Positions 60,701-64,000 of a stretch of 64,000 nt of DNA are shown here, piece by piece. Location: the NCBI GenBank assembly GCA_911728455.2, contig OU452239.1, forward strand, positions 11,328,328 through 11,392,327, in the 5' to 3' direction. Both the position numbers and the translations under genes were made by a program. This DNA comes from Marthasterias glacialis (lineage: Eukaryota; Echinodermata; Asteroidea; Forcipulatida; Asteriidae). The notes under the pieces are model-generated. The model made no database searches and was not told the DNA's origin. It worked only from the letters and a program-made list of their open reading frames with translations. Every line of letters starts with the position of its first letter. Position 1 is the stretch's first letter.

Positions 60701-63700
60701 CGGAGCCCTGGAGACAATAGTGTCCCTTCGGGCACACATCACCGATGATCGGATGCACGGTTCCCGTCGGGCACTGGTCCCCAGACAGCATCAACGGATC
60801 CATCTTATCGACGCCGGACACGCAGTAATACCCGGCGTCGCATTCTGCCGTCGGGCTCGTCAGGTTGACTCCCTGGCAGTACATCCCAGCATCGCAGGGC
60901 GTGCATTCCGTCTCCGCCGCCAGGCCGTCTGCTGGACCGTAGGTTCCGGCCGGACATGGTTGGTGATCATGACCAGTGCCGTTGGGGCAGTAGAAGCCTG
61001 CAGGGCACCGATGGTAACTGGATGCCCCTACACCTTCGATGACTAACTCAGGGATACAGTAAAAGCCTGAAGAGGAGAGGAAAAAAAGACATTGTAAAAA
61101 ATAGTTTTGCGAAAGTAAAAATTATTATACAAGAGGTGTTCCCTTGGTCTAGAGGATGGCACTCTGAACCTCCTGGGTGGTACATCTAAAAGCTTCTACA
61201 AACTTTCTAAAATGCAAAGGGGAAACTGGAGGTTTTGGCAAAATTTGTCTTCCCTAGTCGGCAACTTCGTCTTTTAAAAGAAAATTTCACTTCAGTGAAT
61301 CTCAGTAAAATCCTTAAACTTTAACCTGACAAATCAAAGAGCTGGGGTAGTAAGTTAACACTTTTTTAATTTTATTTTTAGGGAGGGGTGGGGGCGGGGG
61401 TGACATCAGTGGACAAATAGTTTTTGAATAAGTAAAGACGATCCTTAAATCCAAAGGCAGTATTAAGTGAGACATTCTACATACATGGCATCTGCAACAT
61501 TCAGATCTGCATTTCAACCTCACAAACCTCTTACCTTCGGGACAGACCGAGCATTCTGAAGCGCCCTCATAGTCCACATAAGTACCAGCCAGACAATCCT
61601 GGGGTTCCGGACTCTGCAGAGGGCAGTGTTTACCCTCTGGGCATATGATCTGGTTGGGTACGTCTGAGCCAGCGGGACAGTAGAACCCAGCATGACACTG
61701 GGCCGTGACCTCTGTATTAGCTGAAGACGAAGAAAAGTAAACACAAATTAAACACTCTTACTCTCCGATTGTTGTGGCAAGAAGCTGTCCCAAACATTCA
61801 ACTCTACAGTACCTCTTCGTCCGAAATTTGACTCAAACTCATGCAAAACCATGAGACTGGAAATTTTAAGACTTAGGGTTAGGGTTAAACCAGAAAAGAA
61901 GGAACCCAAAGCCTCATTCCCACTCCTGGGATATGATTTTTATAAAAACCTTGGAACTGGTTTGTCCTGTTTTGTTGTTTTATCCATAAATTCCCCAAAC
62001 ATCACCAGAAACTTACCCATTCCTTCACAGTAAAACCCAGCAGTACAGCTCAGACACTCTGTCTCATAAGCCAGCCCGGTAGTGTTTGAGAACGTACCAT
62101 TGGGGCACGGGGTGGGATTGAAGGTTTGCCCCTCACAGAAGTACCCCTCGGGACAAATATTCTGATCCGGTCGAGTGGAGTGCTCGTCGCAGTAGAAGCG
62201 CGGCAGACACGGCCCGCTGACCTCAGTTTGTGCTGAGACAAAAATAAAACAAAAATTAGTATGAAATAGATAAAACGAAACGGTGATTTTTCATTGTTTG
62301 TAACTTTGTTGACATACCCCAGCAAGTACCAACCACAGCAGTTCAAGCACACAGCTGGATCCTTTAGCAACATAAATAAAGTCACCACAATCCATGTCTC
62401 TCCAAGATCCTGATGATGACTAGACCGCACCAGAGCGCACTAGTCGAAATATTGAGAATAAAAAACCTACTCTTTTCAGAGCCTACACCTCTACGTAAGG
62501 GACGTGTTTGCGTAGAACACAATTAATAACTTTGACTGTCTTTAACAGAAAGATTAATGTTTTCAAATGCGTTTCTCTGAGACAGGAGATAATGGTTGGG
62601 ACTTTTTTGTTCTCTCGCCCAATACAAGGCCAAAATGACACTCAGGGTGAGGGCTACACAGAAAATGAGGTGAGAGAAAAAATCTGTTCACATTTCTCTT
62701 GATCTGCAACAGATTGTAAGTAGGTGAAAACCAAAATAAAAGAAAATCCATAAGTGGAAAGGCATAGATCTCCTACGATTTTTTATTTTTTATTTATTTT
62801 TTTATTTTTTTAAACTTGGATTCAGGGACCTGATGAAAACATTAAAAGATATGAAAAGCGGCCCATAGCAGAAGCTAGAATCAAGTTGCAATAAAAGAAC
62901 TACAAAAAAGAAGGAACAATAGAATAATTCTATGAAAAAAACAAAAAACTGGGGTAAGTGAAGCTGGTGGTCATGGAGCCCTGAAACCTACTGCTAACAG
63001 ACAAGAGCCCTTGTGTCTGACTAGGCAAGCCGTTCATCCACACTTTATGGGCCCGGGCCCCATAGGCTGTCAATTCCCAGGTCTTACTATAATTCGCAAC
63101 TTGCTATTAAACAGACTTTATAAGAAATTGGTTCAAGGTAAGGAATATCTTTGCTACAGAGATTCTTCTTACCAGTCTCATTGCAGAAGAAGCCTGCCGT
63201 GCAGTTCAGACATTGTCCAACGGCTTTCAGCTTAGTGGCAGGGCTGAAGGATCCTTCTGGACAAGCGTCAGGTTCAACTGTTCCCTCCATGCAGTAGTAG
63301 CCGGCTGGACATTCATTATTCATTAGCCCTGGGGGAAACAATAAATGAAGATCCACTTTAGGCACCTTCTCAAAAGTATTCCAGGATAACTTGCGGATTA
63401 ACTTCTCTACAGTTGATTTTCTAACCCGCAAGATATCCCCACGTAGTCCAACTACATTTTAGATACGTTTGAGTGGAAAGTATTTCAATAAGACCAGGCA
63501 ATAAGACCACAGACCTTGAGATTCTTATCTACTTGAAACCAGCACGTGGTCCAGGTGAGACAGTTCCGTTGACTTCACAGAAGTAATAAGTCTAAAGAGT
63601 GTCCTTGAGCAATAAATCAGGCAAGTCTCATCAGAAGCTCCCGAGATGGCGTCGACTGAAGACGACCTCTCGCATTCATTGATTCATTAATTTAATCATT

Positions 63701-64000
63701 GACGGCGAGGACTTTAACAAAAGAAATCCAGCTGGTTTCACAAGAGGAAATCCTCAATTTGATGTTGTATAGAAAACCAGAGGGGATATCGATAAGAATA
63801 AATCAGTCCAAACACTGGTAAAACAAAGAGAAGTCCACAATTTACCCTGCCGACAAACATGTGTCTGGGTGTGTGTTTTTTTTAACTCACCGTAGTTTGG
63901 TGTGGTGGTGTTCGAGCCTCCCTTACAGAAGTATCCAGCTTCACAAGGCCTGATGGGATACATTAAGCCTGGCTCGTCGCATGCCATTCCAGGTAGACAT
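15724..64000 (-). CDS. Giant single-pass membrane protein, 68 coding exons, 5'-partial
   Basis: This is one split gene read right to left. I joined 68 exons by eye. Every intron I read has GT-AG borders and all 67 junction phases agree. The exons total 12,811 coding bases, which is 4,269 residues plus a TAA stop at 15724-15726. The start codon and signal peptide lie beyond 64000. Seen: a Cys-rich ectodomain (residues 1-1507 of the visible part), a membrane-proximal region (to 1817), a transmembrane helix (about 1859-1880), a DPxTG repeat block (about 2165-2600), long coiled coils (about 2600-3833), a compact helical domain and a last coiled coil. Known: CPxGxYC modules resemble the ephrin-receptor-like/GCC2-GCC3 family. 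Inferred: a receptor or adhesion protein tied to a cytoskeletal scaffold. Adjacent exons could belong to two genes, but phase continuity argues against that. Exon edges may be off by 1-3 bases. Confidence 0.93.
16545..16830. repeat. Minisatellite of TAAGCA/CTTGCTAAGC units in intron 67
   Basis: About a dozen degenerate units of roughly 20-25 bases, such as GCTAAGCAGTTAAGCAACTT and CTAAGCATCTTGCTAAG, fill this part of the intron just downstream of exon 67. The unit words match the arms of the palindromic TAAGCA repeat found elsewhere in the window. Confidence 0.85.
18105..18230. repeat. Hairpin MITE-like element A, copy 1 (intron 64)
   Basis: Left arm ACAGGTGGCAGCAGACTT and right arm AAGTCTGCTGCCACCTAGTG are reverse complements around a short centre that also pairs in part (AAAGTCCA and TGGACTTT). 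The same arms occur at 48315-48461 and 59966-60112, all inside introns of this gene. Confidence 0.85.
18661..18736. repeat. Perfect 38-base tandem duplication
   Basis: The 38-base unit starting GTGGCACTTCTTGTTTTGAA occurs twice head to tail with no difference I can see. It lies in intron 63, about 50 bases upstream of the exon 64 acceptor. Confidence 0.9.
19000..19130. repeat. Palindromic TAAGCA repeat (intron 63)
   Basis: Characteristic words GGTTACCAGCCAAAATACCAT and GCTTATGACTGGTTCCCAGCC are present. Other copies are at about 7745, 14020, 24255, 25630, 39820 and 46680. Confidence 0.6.
19319..28964 (-). CDS. Exons 49-63: long central coiled coil
   Basis: Exons are 28845-28964, 28307-28413, 27598-27763, 27006-27261, 25997-26109, 25376-25597, 24667-24762, 23938-24180, 23602-23781, 22652-22771, 22232-22426, 21643-21807, 20777-20940, 20002-20164 and 19319-19535, covering residues of about 2992-3833. 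Sequence is dominated by Glu, Lys, Gln, Arg, Asp and Ala with regular Leu/Ile/Met spacing, for example EKRRQHQERVKQKHN and EEQKQEKERRLQQEMKQLE. Pro and Gly are rare except at exon ends. Most junctions are phase 0. This should form an extended rod of several hundred residues, and would give a search many false coiled-coil hits to myosin-like or trichohyalin-like proteins. Confidence 0.9.
20290..20640 (+). repeat. tRNA-derived SINE, family 2, copy b (intron 61)
   Basis: The head CGTGGCCAAGCGGTCTAGTC resembles a Leu/Ser tRNA A box. The body CTTGAGCAAGGCACTTAACC is followed by AGTGCCTTGATCTAG and AGCGCTAAATAAGAA. It is a full-length but diverged copy. Confidence 0.8.
21090..21355. repeat. GGGATGAGATT element, copy 1 (intron 60)
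   Basis: It starts GGGATGAGATTGTAGGAACA and ends CCTGATAAATCACATGACTG. Two better-matched copies lie at 38363-38635 and 60356-60616, and a reverse fragment near 30540-30590. It has no coding frame. Confidence 0.7.
23227..23313. repeat. 50-base tandem duplication (intron 57)
   Basis: The string ATGAAACGGTGCTGCTCGAT and its continuation to CAGTCACTGGTTT occurs twice, 50 bases apart. Confidence 0.85.
24255..24410. repeat. Palindromic TAAGCA repeat (intron 55)
   Basis: A well-preserved copy. The left arm runs AGCTAAGCACAAC to CCAACCAAAATACCATG. The right arm runs GTGACTGGTATCCTGCTCAT to TTGCTAAGCAAT and ends near GAGATCGGGCCC. The arms are imperfect reverse complements. Confidence 0.7.
25630..25770. 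repeat. Palindromic TAAGCA repeat (intron 53)
   Basis: It contains AGCTAAGCAAAAACC, GAGCCAAAATACCATATC and CAACTGGTTCTCTGCTTATT in the usual order. Confidence 0.65.
26122..26480 (-). repeat. tRNA-derived SINE, family 2, copy c (intron 52)
   Basis: Read on the minus strand it has a tRNA-like head near 26400-26475 and the TCCTTGAGTAAGGCACTGAAC body. It ends with a TGCGCTATATAAGAACC motif and an ATT/AAT microsatellite tail at 26112-26135. Confidence 0.8.
27790..28080. repeat. Roughly 113-base satellite, three units (intron 50)
   Basis: Units start with AACCCTCCTACTG at 27814, 27924 and 28040, a spacing of 110 and 116 bases. Each contains CATTCAATATCATC or a close variant. They are reverse complements of the satellite at 48638-49140. 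Confidence 0.85.
28160..28235. repeat. AAAC microsatellite (intron 50)
   Basis: A run of AAAC/CAAA units with interruptions next to an A-rich tract. Confidence 0.85.
30000..33875 (-). CDS. Exons 42-48: first coiled-coil section
   Basis: Exons are 33735-33875, 33282-33423, 32805-32938, 32324-32500, 31660-31869, 30820-31006 and 30000-30181, covering residues of about 2601-2991. Exons 42-45 are heptad-rich and charged (REEVLTAQESKLVNQLLLDI, YTRLQAEETKYKERLAELE), typical of a coiled coil. Exon 46 is less charged (IIPLLRQIIAMLEKGAHFTL). Exon 47 is not a coiled coil: it has Gln/Val/Pro-rich sequence (LQLQVPQQPGG, then PVRAAAAVPDRSRSS) and may be a hinge. Exon 48 returns to helix. The donor of exon 43 and the acceptor of exon 47 are both copied several times inside their introns. 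Confidence 0.88.
31020..31590. repeat. GTTATA tandem tract with copied exon-47 acceptor edges (intron 46)
   Basis: Simple TTATAG(T/A) units alternate with longer blocks copied from the start of exon 47. Those blocks read GGTACCAGCTCC, then ATCTTGGCATACT. Blocks lie at about 31081-31112, 31165-31215, 31266-31290, 31340-31392, 31436-31465 and 31505-31537. On the minus strand, four of the six keep an AG before TATGCCAAG, as at the true acceptor (31007-31008). The block at 31165 has lost it. Confidence 0.85.
33041..33320. repeat. 70-80-base tandem units copying the exon-43 donor edge (intron 43)
   Basis: The string GGTCCATTTACCTTGTGT at the true exon 43 end (33271) recurs at 33191 and, more diverged, at 33121 and 33041. 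Spacing is 80, 70 and 80 bases. Each unit contains the last bases of the exon plus the GTAAATGG donor on the minus strand and ATCAGTTCTTGG. They fill most of the 343-base intron. Confidence 0.9.
34341..37216 (-). CDS. Exons 36-41: cytoplasmic DPxTG tandem repeats
   Basis: Exons are 36989-37216, 36533-36868, 35724-35975, 35354-35521, 34646-34816 and 34341-34492, covering residues of about 2165-2600. The clearest repeats are in exon 37: DPDTG, HPQSG, DPVTG, DPSSE and DPETG starts fall 15, 15, 17 and 15 residues apart, each followed by PI or PV at position 9-10. Copies in exons 36, 38, 40 and 41 are weaker (HPQTGRVLPV, TGQILPI, TGALIPLGG, NPETETVVPV). Exon 39 interrupts the array with a helical, Arg-rich insert. 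The pattern suggests a beta-hairpin or solenoid rod. It loosely recalls the DPxTG signature of plakin repeats, but those are about 38 residues long, so I do not assign that family. Confidence 0.88.
37270..37800. repeat. Degenerate minisatellite of about 45 bases (intron 35)
   Basis: About twelve diverged units with words ATAAGTAAAACTCAATGGCAA, CACAAATACAAA and CATTTTGAGC in order. Confidence 0.8.
37936..38112. repeat. 93-base tandem duplication beside exon 35
   Basis: TAAACTCTCAAA begins at 37936 and 38029, and both copies continue through ATTAATGTCATTATTTTAAA and ACGGTGATAAAACAAATTTA with few changes. The second copy ends about 30 bases from the exon 35 donor. Confidence 0.9.
38144..41249 (-). 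CDS. Exons 30-35: cytoplasmic linker and first helical stretch
   Basis: Exons are 41066-41249, 40608-40750, 40124-40261, 39621-39731, 39135-39250 and 38144-38304, covering residues of about 1881-2164. Exon 30 is basic and aromatic (RKYGWGKVSYIRPKYRSL), a likely membrane-adjacent stop-transfer region. Exon 31 is acidic (DEYWDYDKQVDFEAFS). Exons 31-34 are rich in Glu, Lys, Arg, Gln and Leu without Pro or Gly breaks, and are probably helical. Exon 35 is different: a small Gly/Ala-rich segment (RIGAWGVLGQGIGAQL) that leads into the DPxTG repeats. Phases 0, 1, 2 and 1 all join correctly. Confidence 0.88.
38363..38635. repeat. GGGATGAGATT element, copy 2 (intron 34)
   Basis: It runs from GGGATGAGATTTAACAAATG through CTGAAAAATGGCTCGCGGGT to AAATCCTGAGAAATAAAACA. 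It aligns closely with 60356-60616 along its whole length. Confidence 0.85.
38636..38780 (+). repeat. SINE family 3 fragment (intron 34)
   Basis: A partial B box GGTTCGAATCCCACC is followed by AATGCCTGTGG, TTTCACAGGACGCGGGAAGG and GTACTGAGTATACAGTGCTT. It directly follows the GGGATGAGATT element, so one may have inserted into the other. Confidence 0.7.
39310..39475 (-). repeat. tRNA-derived SINE, family 2, fragment (intron 33)
   Basis: On the minus strand it carries the tRNA-like head and a body with GTGTCCTTAGGCAAGACACTT. The 3' half is missing. Confidence 0.7.
39820..40012. repeat. Palindromic TAAGCA repeat (intron 32)
   Basis: It contains TTTCATAAAGCTG, GGGAGCCAGTCACATGGAAT, CATATGGCATTTTGGCTGGT and GGGCTTAGCAATTT, matching the usual order. 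Confidence 0.65.
41913..42101 (-). CDS. Exon 29: transmembrane segment
   Basis: This exon covers residues of about 1818-1880, in phase 0 at both ends. Its last 22 residues form an uninterrupted hydrophobic helix running from WLTIGLVLGM to LLVLVL. The next exon begins ILFRKYGWGK, a short hydrophobic end followed by basic residues. By the positive-inside rule this places the C-terminal side in the cytoplasm. It is the only convincing membrane helix in the 4,269 visible residues, so the protein is a type I single-pass protein if a signal peptide exists upstream. Confidence 0.92.
42225..45980 (-). CDS. Exons 24-28: membrane-proximal ectodomain
   Basis: Exons are 45816-45980, 45268-45450, 44463-44580, 42883-43183 and 42225-42387, covering residues of about 1508-1817. 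Exons 24-25 are Cys-rich (CLCRQGYV, CKCRVDDL, CDLECRL) but lack CPxGYYC modules. Exon 27 has two basic clusters, SRRRLL and GKGRRLL, about 15 residues apart, in a Gly/Ser/Asn-rich stretch. These could be proprotein-convertase sites. Exons 27-28 then hold a beta-rich segment (KYGETMMFYVDNDNYPV, then PGVYVFCLSSNSERKMYVRV). Its shape reminds me of cupredoxin-like beta sandwiches found near membranes, but that is an inference from pattern only. Confidence 0.85.
43310..43438. repeat. Hairpin element B (intron 26)
   Basis: Left arm GTGATGACGTTTTGGAGC, then AGTGCAATGTAAATGAAT. Right arm ATTCATTACATTGCACTTAC, then GCTCCGAAACATCATCAC. They are imperfect reverse complements around a 23-base loop, about 128 bases in total. 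Confidence 0.85.
43925..44190 (+). repeat. tRNA-derived SINE, family 3 (intron 26)
   Basis: The tRNA-like head runs from GGCGATCTCGGTAGTCTAGC through ACATCTGCTCTAGAATGGCG to GTGAGTTCGAATCCCATCAG. The body TTTCACAGGACTCAGGGAAA and GTACTGAGTATA is shared with 38636-38780 and 57040-57260. Confidence 0.8.
44205..44425 (+). repeat. SINE family 2 body, headless copy (intron 26)
   Basis: It starts AAAGTTGGGGAGGTTGAGCC and ends GTCTGGCGACTTCCATTAAA with an A-rich tail. It is nearly the same as 49825-50040, without the tRNA head. Confidence 0.85.
44640..45215. repeat. 34-base minisatellite with higher-order structure (intron 25)
   Basis: Units such as TACAAGCCGCTTGTGGCCGC followed by TATGGGCATTTTGA recur about every 34 bases. 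A three-unit block containing GATGCAAACAACTTGTAGCC and GTATGGGTTGTTTGATACAA is repeated about 102 bases apart (about 44947 and 45049). Confidence 0.9.
45540..45795. repeat. AAC and ATT microsatellites (intron 24)
   Basis: (AAC)n runs at 45540-45655 and 45750-45790, with GCGCTATATAAGTTGTATT(ATT)n at about 45708-45745. The latter looks like a SINE 3' tail. Confidence 0.85.
46355..52029 (-). CDS. Exons 16-23: distal Cys-rich modules
   Basis: Exons are 51889-52029, 51471-51608, 50369-50494, 49195-49308, 48058-48189, 47459-47593, 47043-47285 and 46355-46578, covering residues of about 1090-1507. Exons 16-22 are small, symmetric phase-1 cassettes of 114-243 bases, each with one or two CPxG(Y/F)xC modules. 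Exon 22 departs from the pattern: its modules include CPLGYRE and CAAGYYG, where the usual Cys after the aromatic residue is missing. Exon 23 ends in phase 0 after a Cys-rich stretch with CHCGAEAF, CQCAG and GKQFQ, a motif set seen at the end of GCC2/GCC3 arrays. It closes the module array before the membrane-proximal region. Confidence 0.9.
46680..46860. repeat. Palindromic TAAGCA repeat (intron 22)
   Basis: It runs from TTCATAAAGATTTTATAAGC through GGGGTACCAGTCGCAATAAT to TGAACAGCCTCATGAAATTT and GGCCCA. A near complete copy. Confidence 0.7.
48315..48461. repeat. Hairpin MITE-like element A, copy 2 (intron 19)
   Basis: The left arm is ACACCAGGTGGCAGCAGACT, followed by TACCAGGTAAATCCATTGT. 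The right arm is the reverse complement, ending CTGCTGCCACCTAGTGTTCC. The loop GCGCATGCTCAGAACTACGC is shared with copy 3. Confidence 0.9.
48638..49140. repeat. Roughly 116-132-base satellite, four to five units (intron 19)
   Basis: The anchor GGTCAGACAGTAGGAGGGTT or a variant starts at about 48748, 48864, 48979 and 49111. Each is preceded by CAGTGGATGATATTGAA. It is the same family as 27790-28080 in reverse orientation. Confidence 0.9.
49690..50050 (+). repeat. tRNA-derived SINE, family 2, best full copy (intron 18)
   Basis: The A box TCATGGCCGAGTGGTTAGTG and B box GTGGGTTCGGGTCCCGG are both intact-looking. The body carries GGTAGAGCCTTCTGCTCTAC and GGGGGTTACCCTGTTTCAGC. A poly-A tail follows CGACTTCCAT. 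The head is tRNA-like but is followed directly by SINE body, so it is not a tRNA gene. Confidence 0.9.
50952..51085 (-). repeat. tRNA-derived SINE, family 1, copy c (intron 17)
   Basis: It matches 677-830: TTTTAGATGTGGGAGGAAAA, CACGCAATCAGGTAGGGACT, and TTTTGAACCGGGGTCC on the tRNA-like side. Confidence 0.75.
52030..53070. other. Intron 15, mostly unique, with a duplicated exon edge
   Basis: No coding exon seen. A tract at about 52610-52890 has no frame and shares AACCGGGGCTGGAAGGGCAA-like words with 40415-40435. The last 100 bases hold the duplicated exon 15 donor edge listed separately. Confidence 0.6.
52985..53105. repeat. 80-base duplication of the exon-15 donor edge
   Basis: TTTTACC(C/T)GT(C/G)GGGCATT starts at 52985 and 53065, and continues through CTGACACTG(T/C)GAGGG and TTGATCAG. 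The first copy lies in the intron and keeps the GTAAAA donor on the minus strand. The second is the real exon end. Confidence 0.9.
53071..57536 (-). CDS. Exons 8-15: middle Cys-rich modules
   Basis: Exons are 57378-57536, 56652-56883, 55933-56126, 55328-55522, 54619-54720, 53960-54160, 53537-53794 and 53071-53283, covering residues of about 572-1089. They continue the CPxGxYC module series, for example CPPGHYC, CPVGHYC and CPAGFYC. Exon 9 ends in phase 2 at GGAGG/GTAAGG and exon 10 starts by completing a Gly codon. All other junctions are phase 1. Exon 12 is the shortest, at 102 bases. The exon 15 donor is duplicated 80 bases into the next intron (see the repeat at 52989-53110). The modules are extracellular by position, ahead of the single transmembrane helix. 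Confidence 0.9.
55590..55885. repeat. Dispersed repeat, copy c (intron 10)
   Basis: GGTAAAGCTGATAATGCAGT, then AAATTTGGGCTCAATCTGAC match 2930-3010. AGAGTGTGGTTCTGCTG and GGTGTTTTATTGCATAAAC match 10905-11005. It is the copy that joins the two fragments into one element. Confidence 0.75.
57040..57265. repeat. Inverted pair of SINE family 3 copies (intron 8)
   Basis: The left part (57050-57170) is a minus-strand copy with head and body: on the plus strand GTACTTTCCCCAAGTCCTAT, then GGGATTTGAACCTACTACCA and CTAGAGCAGATGTCTTACC. The right part (57180-57260) is plus-strand body: AAAGTACTAAGTATACAGTG then GGTGTAAGGGTAAAAT. Confidence 0.75.
57819..64000 (-). CDS. Exons 1-7: N-terminal visible Cys-rich modules
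   Basis: Exons are 63891-64000 (cut by the window edge), 63173-63328, 62017-62232, 61535-61720, 60689-61066, 59070-59389 and 57819-58167. They encode visible residues 1 to about 571. Each carries one or more modules with the pattern C-P-x-G-x-(Y/F)-C, such as CPAGYYC and CPEGYFC, spaced by short Pro/Thr/Gly/Asn-rich stretches. This is typical of ephrin-receptor-like (GCC2/GCC3) disulfide modules. N-x-S/T sequons are common, which fits an extracellular location. Exons 2-5 both begin and end in phase 1, usually inside the Gly codon of CPxG. Exon 6 switches to phase 0 and exon 7 returns to phase 1. No signal peptide is visible, so at least one more exon lies beyond the window. Confidence 0.9.
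58748..58960 (-). repeat. SINE family 2 body, headless copy (intron 6)
   Basis: A reverse complement of 49825-50040. It begins ATGGAAGTCGCCAGACACAC after a T-rich tract, which is the poly-A tail on the minus strand. It ends near CTCTTCCTCCCCAACTTAAA. Confidence 0.85.
59493..59800. repeat. 308-base hairpin element C (intron 5)
   Basis: The terminal arms GTCAGTAGTAAGCGGAAC and GCTCCGCTTACTACTGAC are reverse complements. The pairing continues inward for over 100 bases, including ACTGAGCCCTCGTTCATAAG and GATTATAATC, to a short loop near GGTGGTACACCCC. The left arm has an internal tandem duplication of about 50 bases that the right arm lacks. Confidence 0.92.
59966..60112. repeat. Hairpin MITE-like element A, copy 3 (intron 5)
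   Basis: The ends ATGGGAGACTTTTGAGGACA and AAAGTCTCCCAT are inverted. Inside them are ACTAGGTGGCAGCAGACTTA and TAAGTCTGCTGCCACCTATT. It lies about 165 bases from hairpin element C. Confidence 0.9.
60356..60616. repeat. GGGATGAGATT element, copy 3 (intron 5)
   Basis: It runs from AGGGATGAGATTTGACGATT through GACACAATGTGGACTGTTTC to CCTGAGAAATCACATGCCTG. It aligns closely with 38363-38635. Confidence 0.85.
61130..61325. repeat. Possible fragment of the GGGATGAGATT element (intron 4)
   Basis: It has the same general order (CCCTTGGTCTAGAGG, GAACCTCCTGGGTGG, CAAACTTTC, TTTTAAAAGAAAATTTCACT, AGTAAAATCCT) but is diverged, so the assignment is tentative. Confidence 0.4.
62233..63172. other. Intron 2, no recognised feature
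   Basis: AT-rich intron with T-rich runs near 62790-62815. At 62430-62470 there is a CACTAGTCGAAATATTGAGA-type repeat edge. No exon-like sequence seen. Confidence 0.5.
63329..63890. other. Intron 1, no recognised feature
   Basis: Nothing recognisable. There is no sustained frame with Cys-rich module sequence and no repeat shared with the rest of the window. Confidence 0.5.

Overview
The window is animal nuclear DNA. It has long AT-rich introns with GT-AG borders, tRNA-derived SINEs, hairpin MITE-like elements, minisatellites and TTAGGG-type interstitial telomere repeats, and no operons. The mix of repeats, and the kind of receptor encoded, suggest a marine invertebrate deuterostome. My best guess is an echinoderm, possibly a sea star, but no single sequence proves this.

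One gene dominates. It runs on the minus strand from beyond the right edge (64000) down to a stop codon at 15724-15726. I assembled 68 coding exons whose splice phases all agree. They give one open frame of 4,269 residues, with the N-terminus lying outside the window. The product is a giant single-pass membrane protein. In order it has: (1) at least 1,500 residues of Cys-rich modules of the ephrin-receptor-like/GCC2-GCC3 type (CPxGxYC motifs, exons 1-23); (2) a membrane-proximal region with two dibasic RRLL sites (exons 24-28); (3) one transmembrane helix (exon 29); (4) a basic linker followed by early helical segments (exons 30-35); (5) a cytoplasmic block of roughly 15-residue DPxTGxxxPV repeats (exons 36-41); (6) about 1,200 residues of charged coiled coil (exons 42-63); (7) a compact helical domain and a final coiled coil (exons 64-68). 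I do not recognise a named gene.

The introns hold most of the other structure: several SINE families, at least three hairpin element families, a palindromic 'TAAGCA' family, and minisatellites. Three introns carry tandem copies of the neighbouring exon edge together with its splice site. These are a decoy-acceptor array before exon 47, a decoy-donor array after exon 43, and a single duplicated donor after exon 15.

The left 15.7 kb is mostly non-coding. It holds the likely 3' UTR of the big gene (about 13.7-15.7 kb), dispersed repeats, and a degenerate telomere-like tract. It also holds one unassigned plus-strand exon pair at 6500-6812 that looks coding. Nothing else there is supported as a gene.
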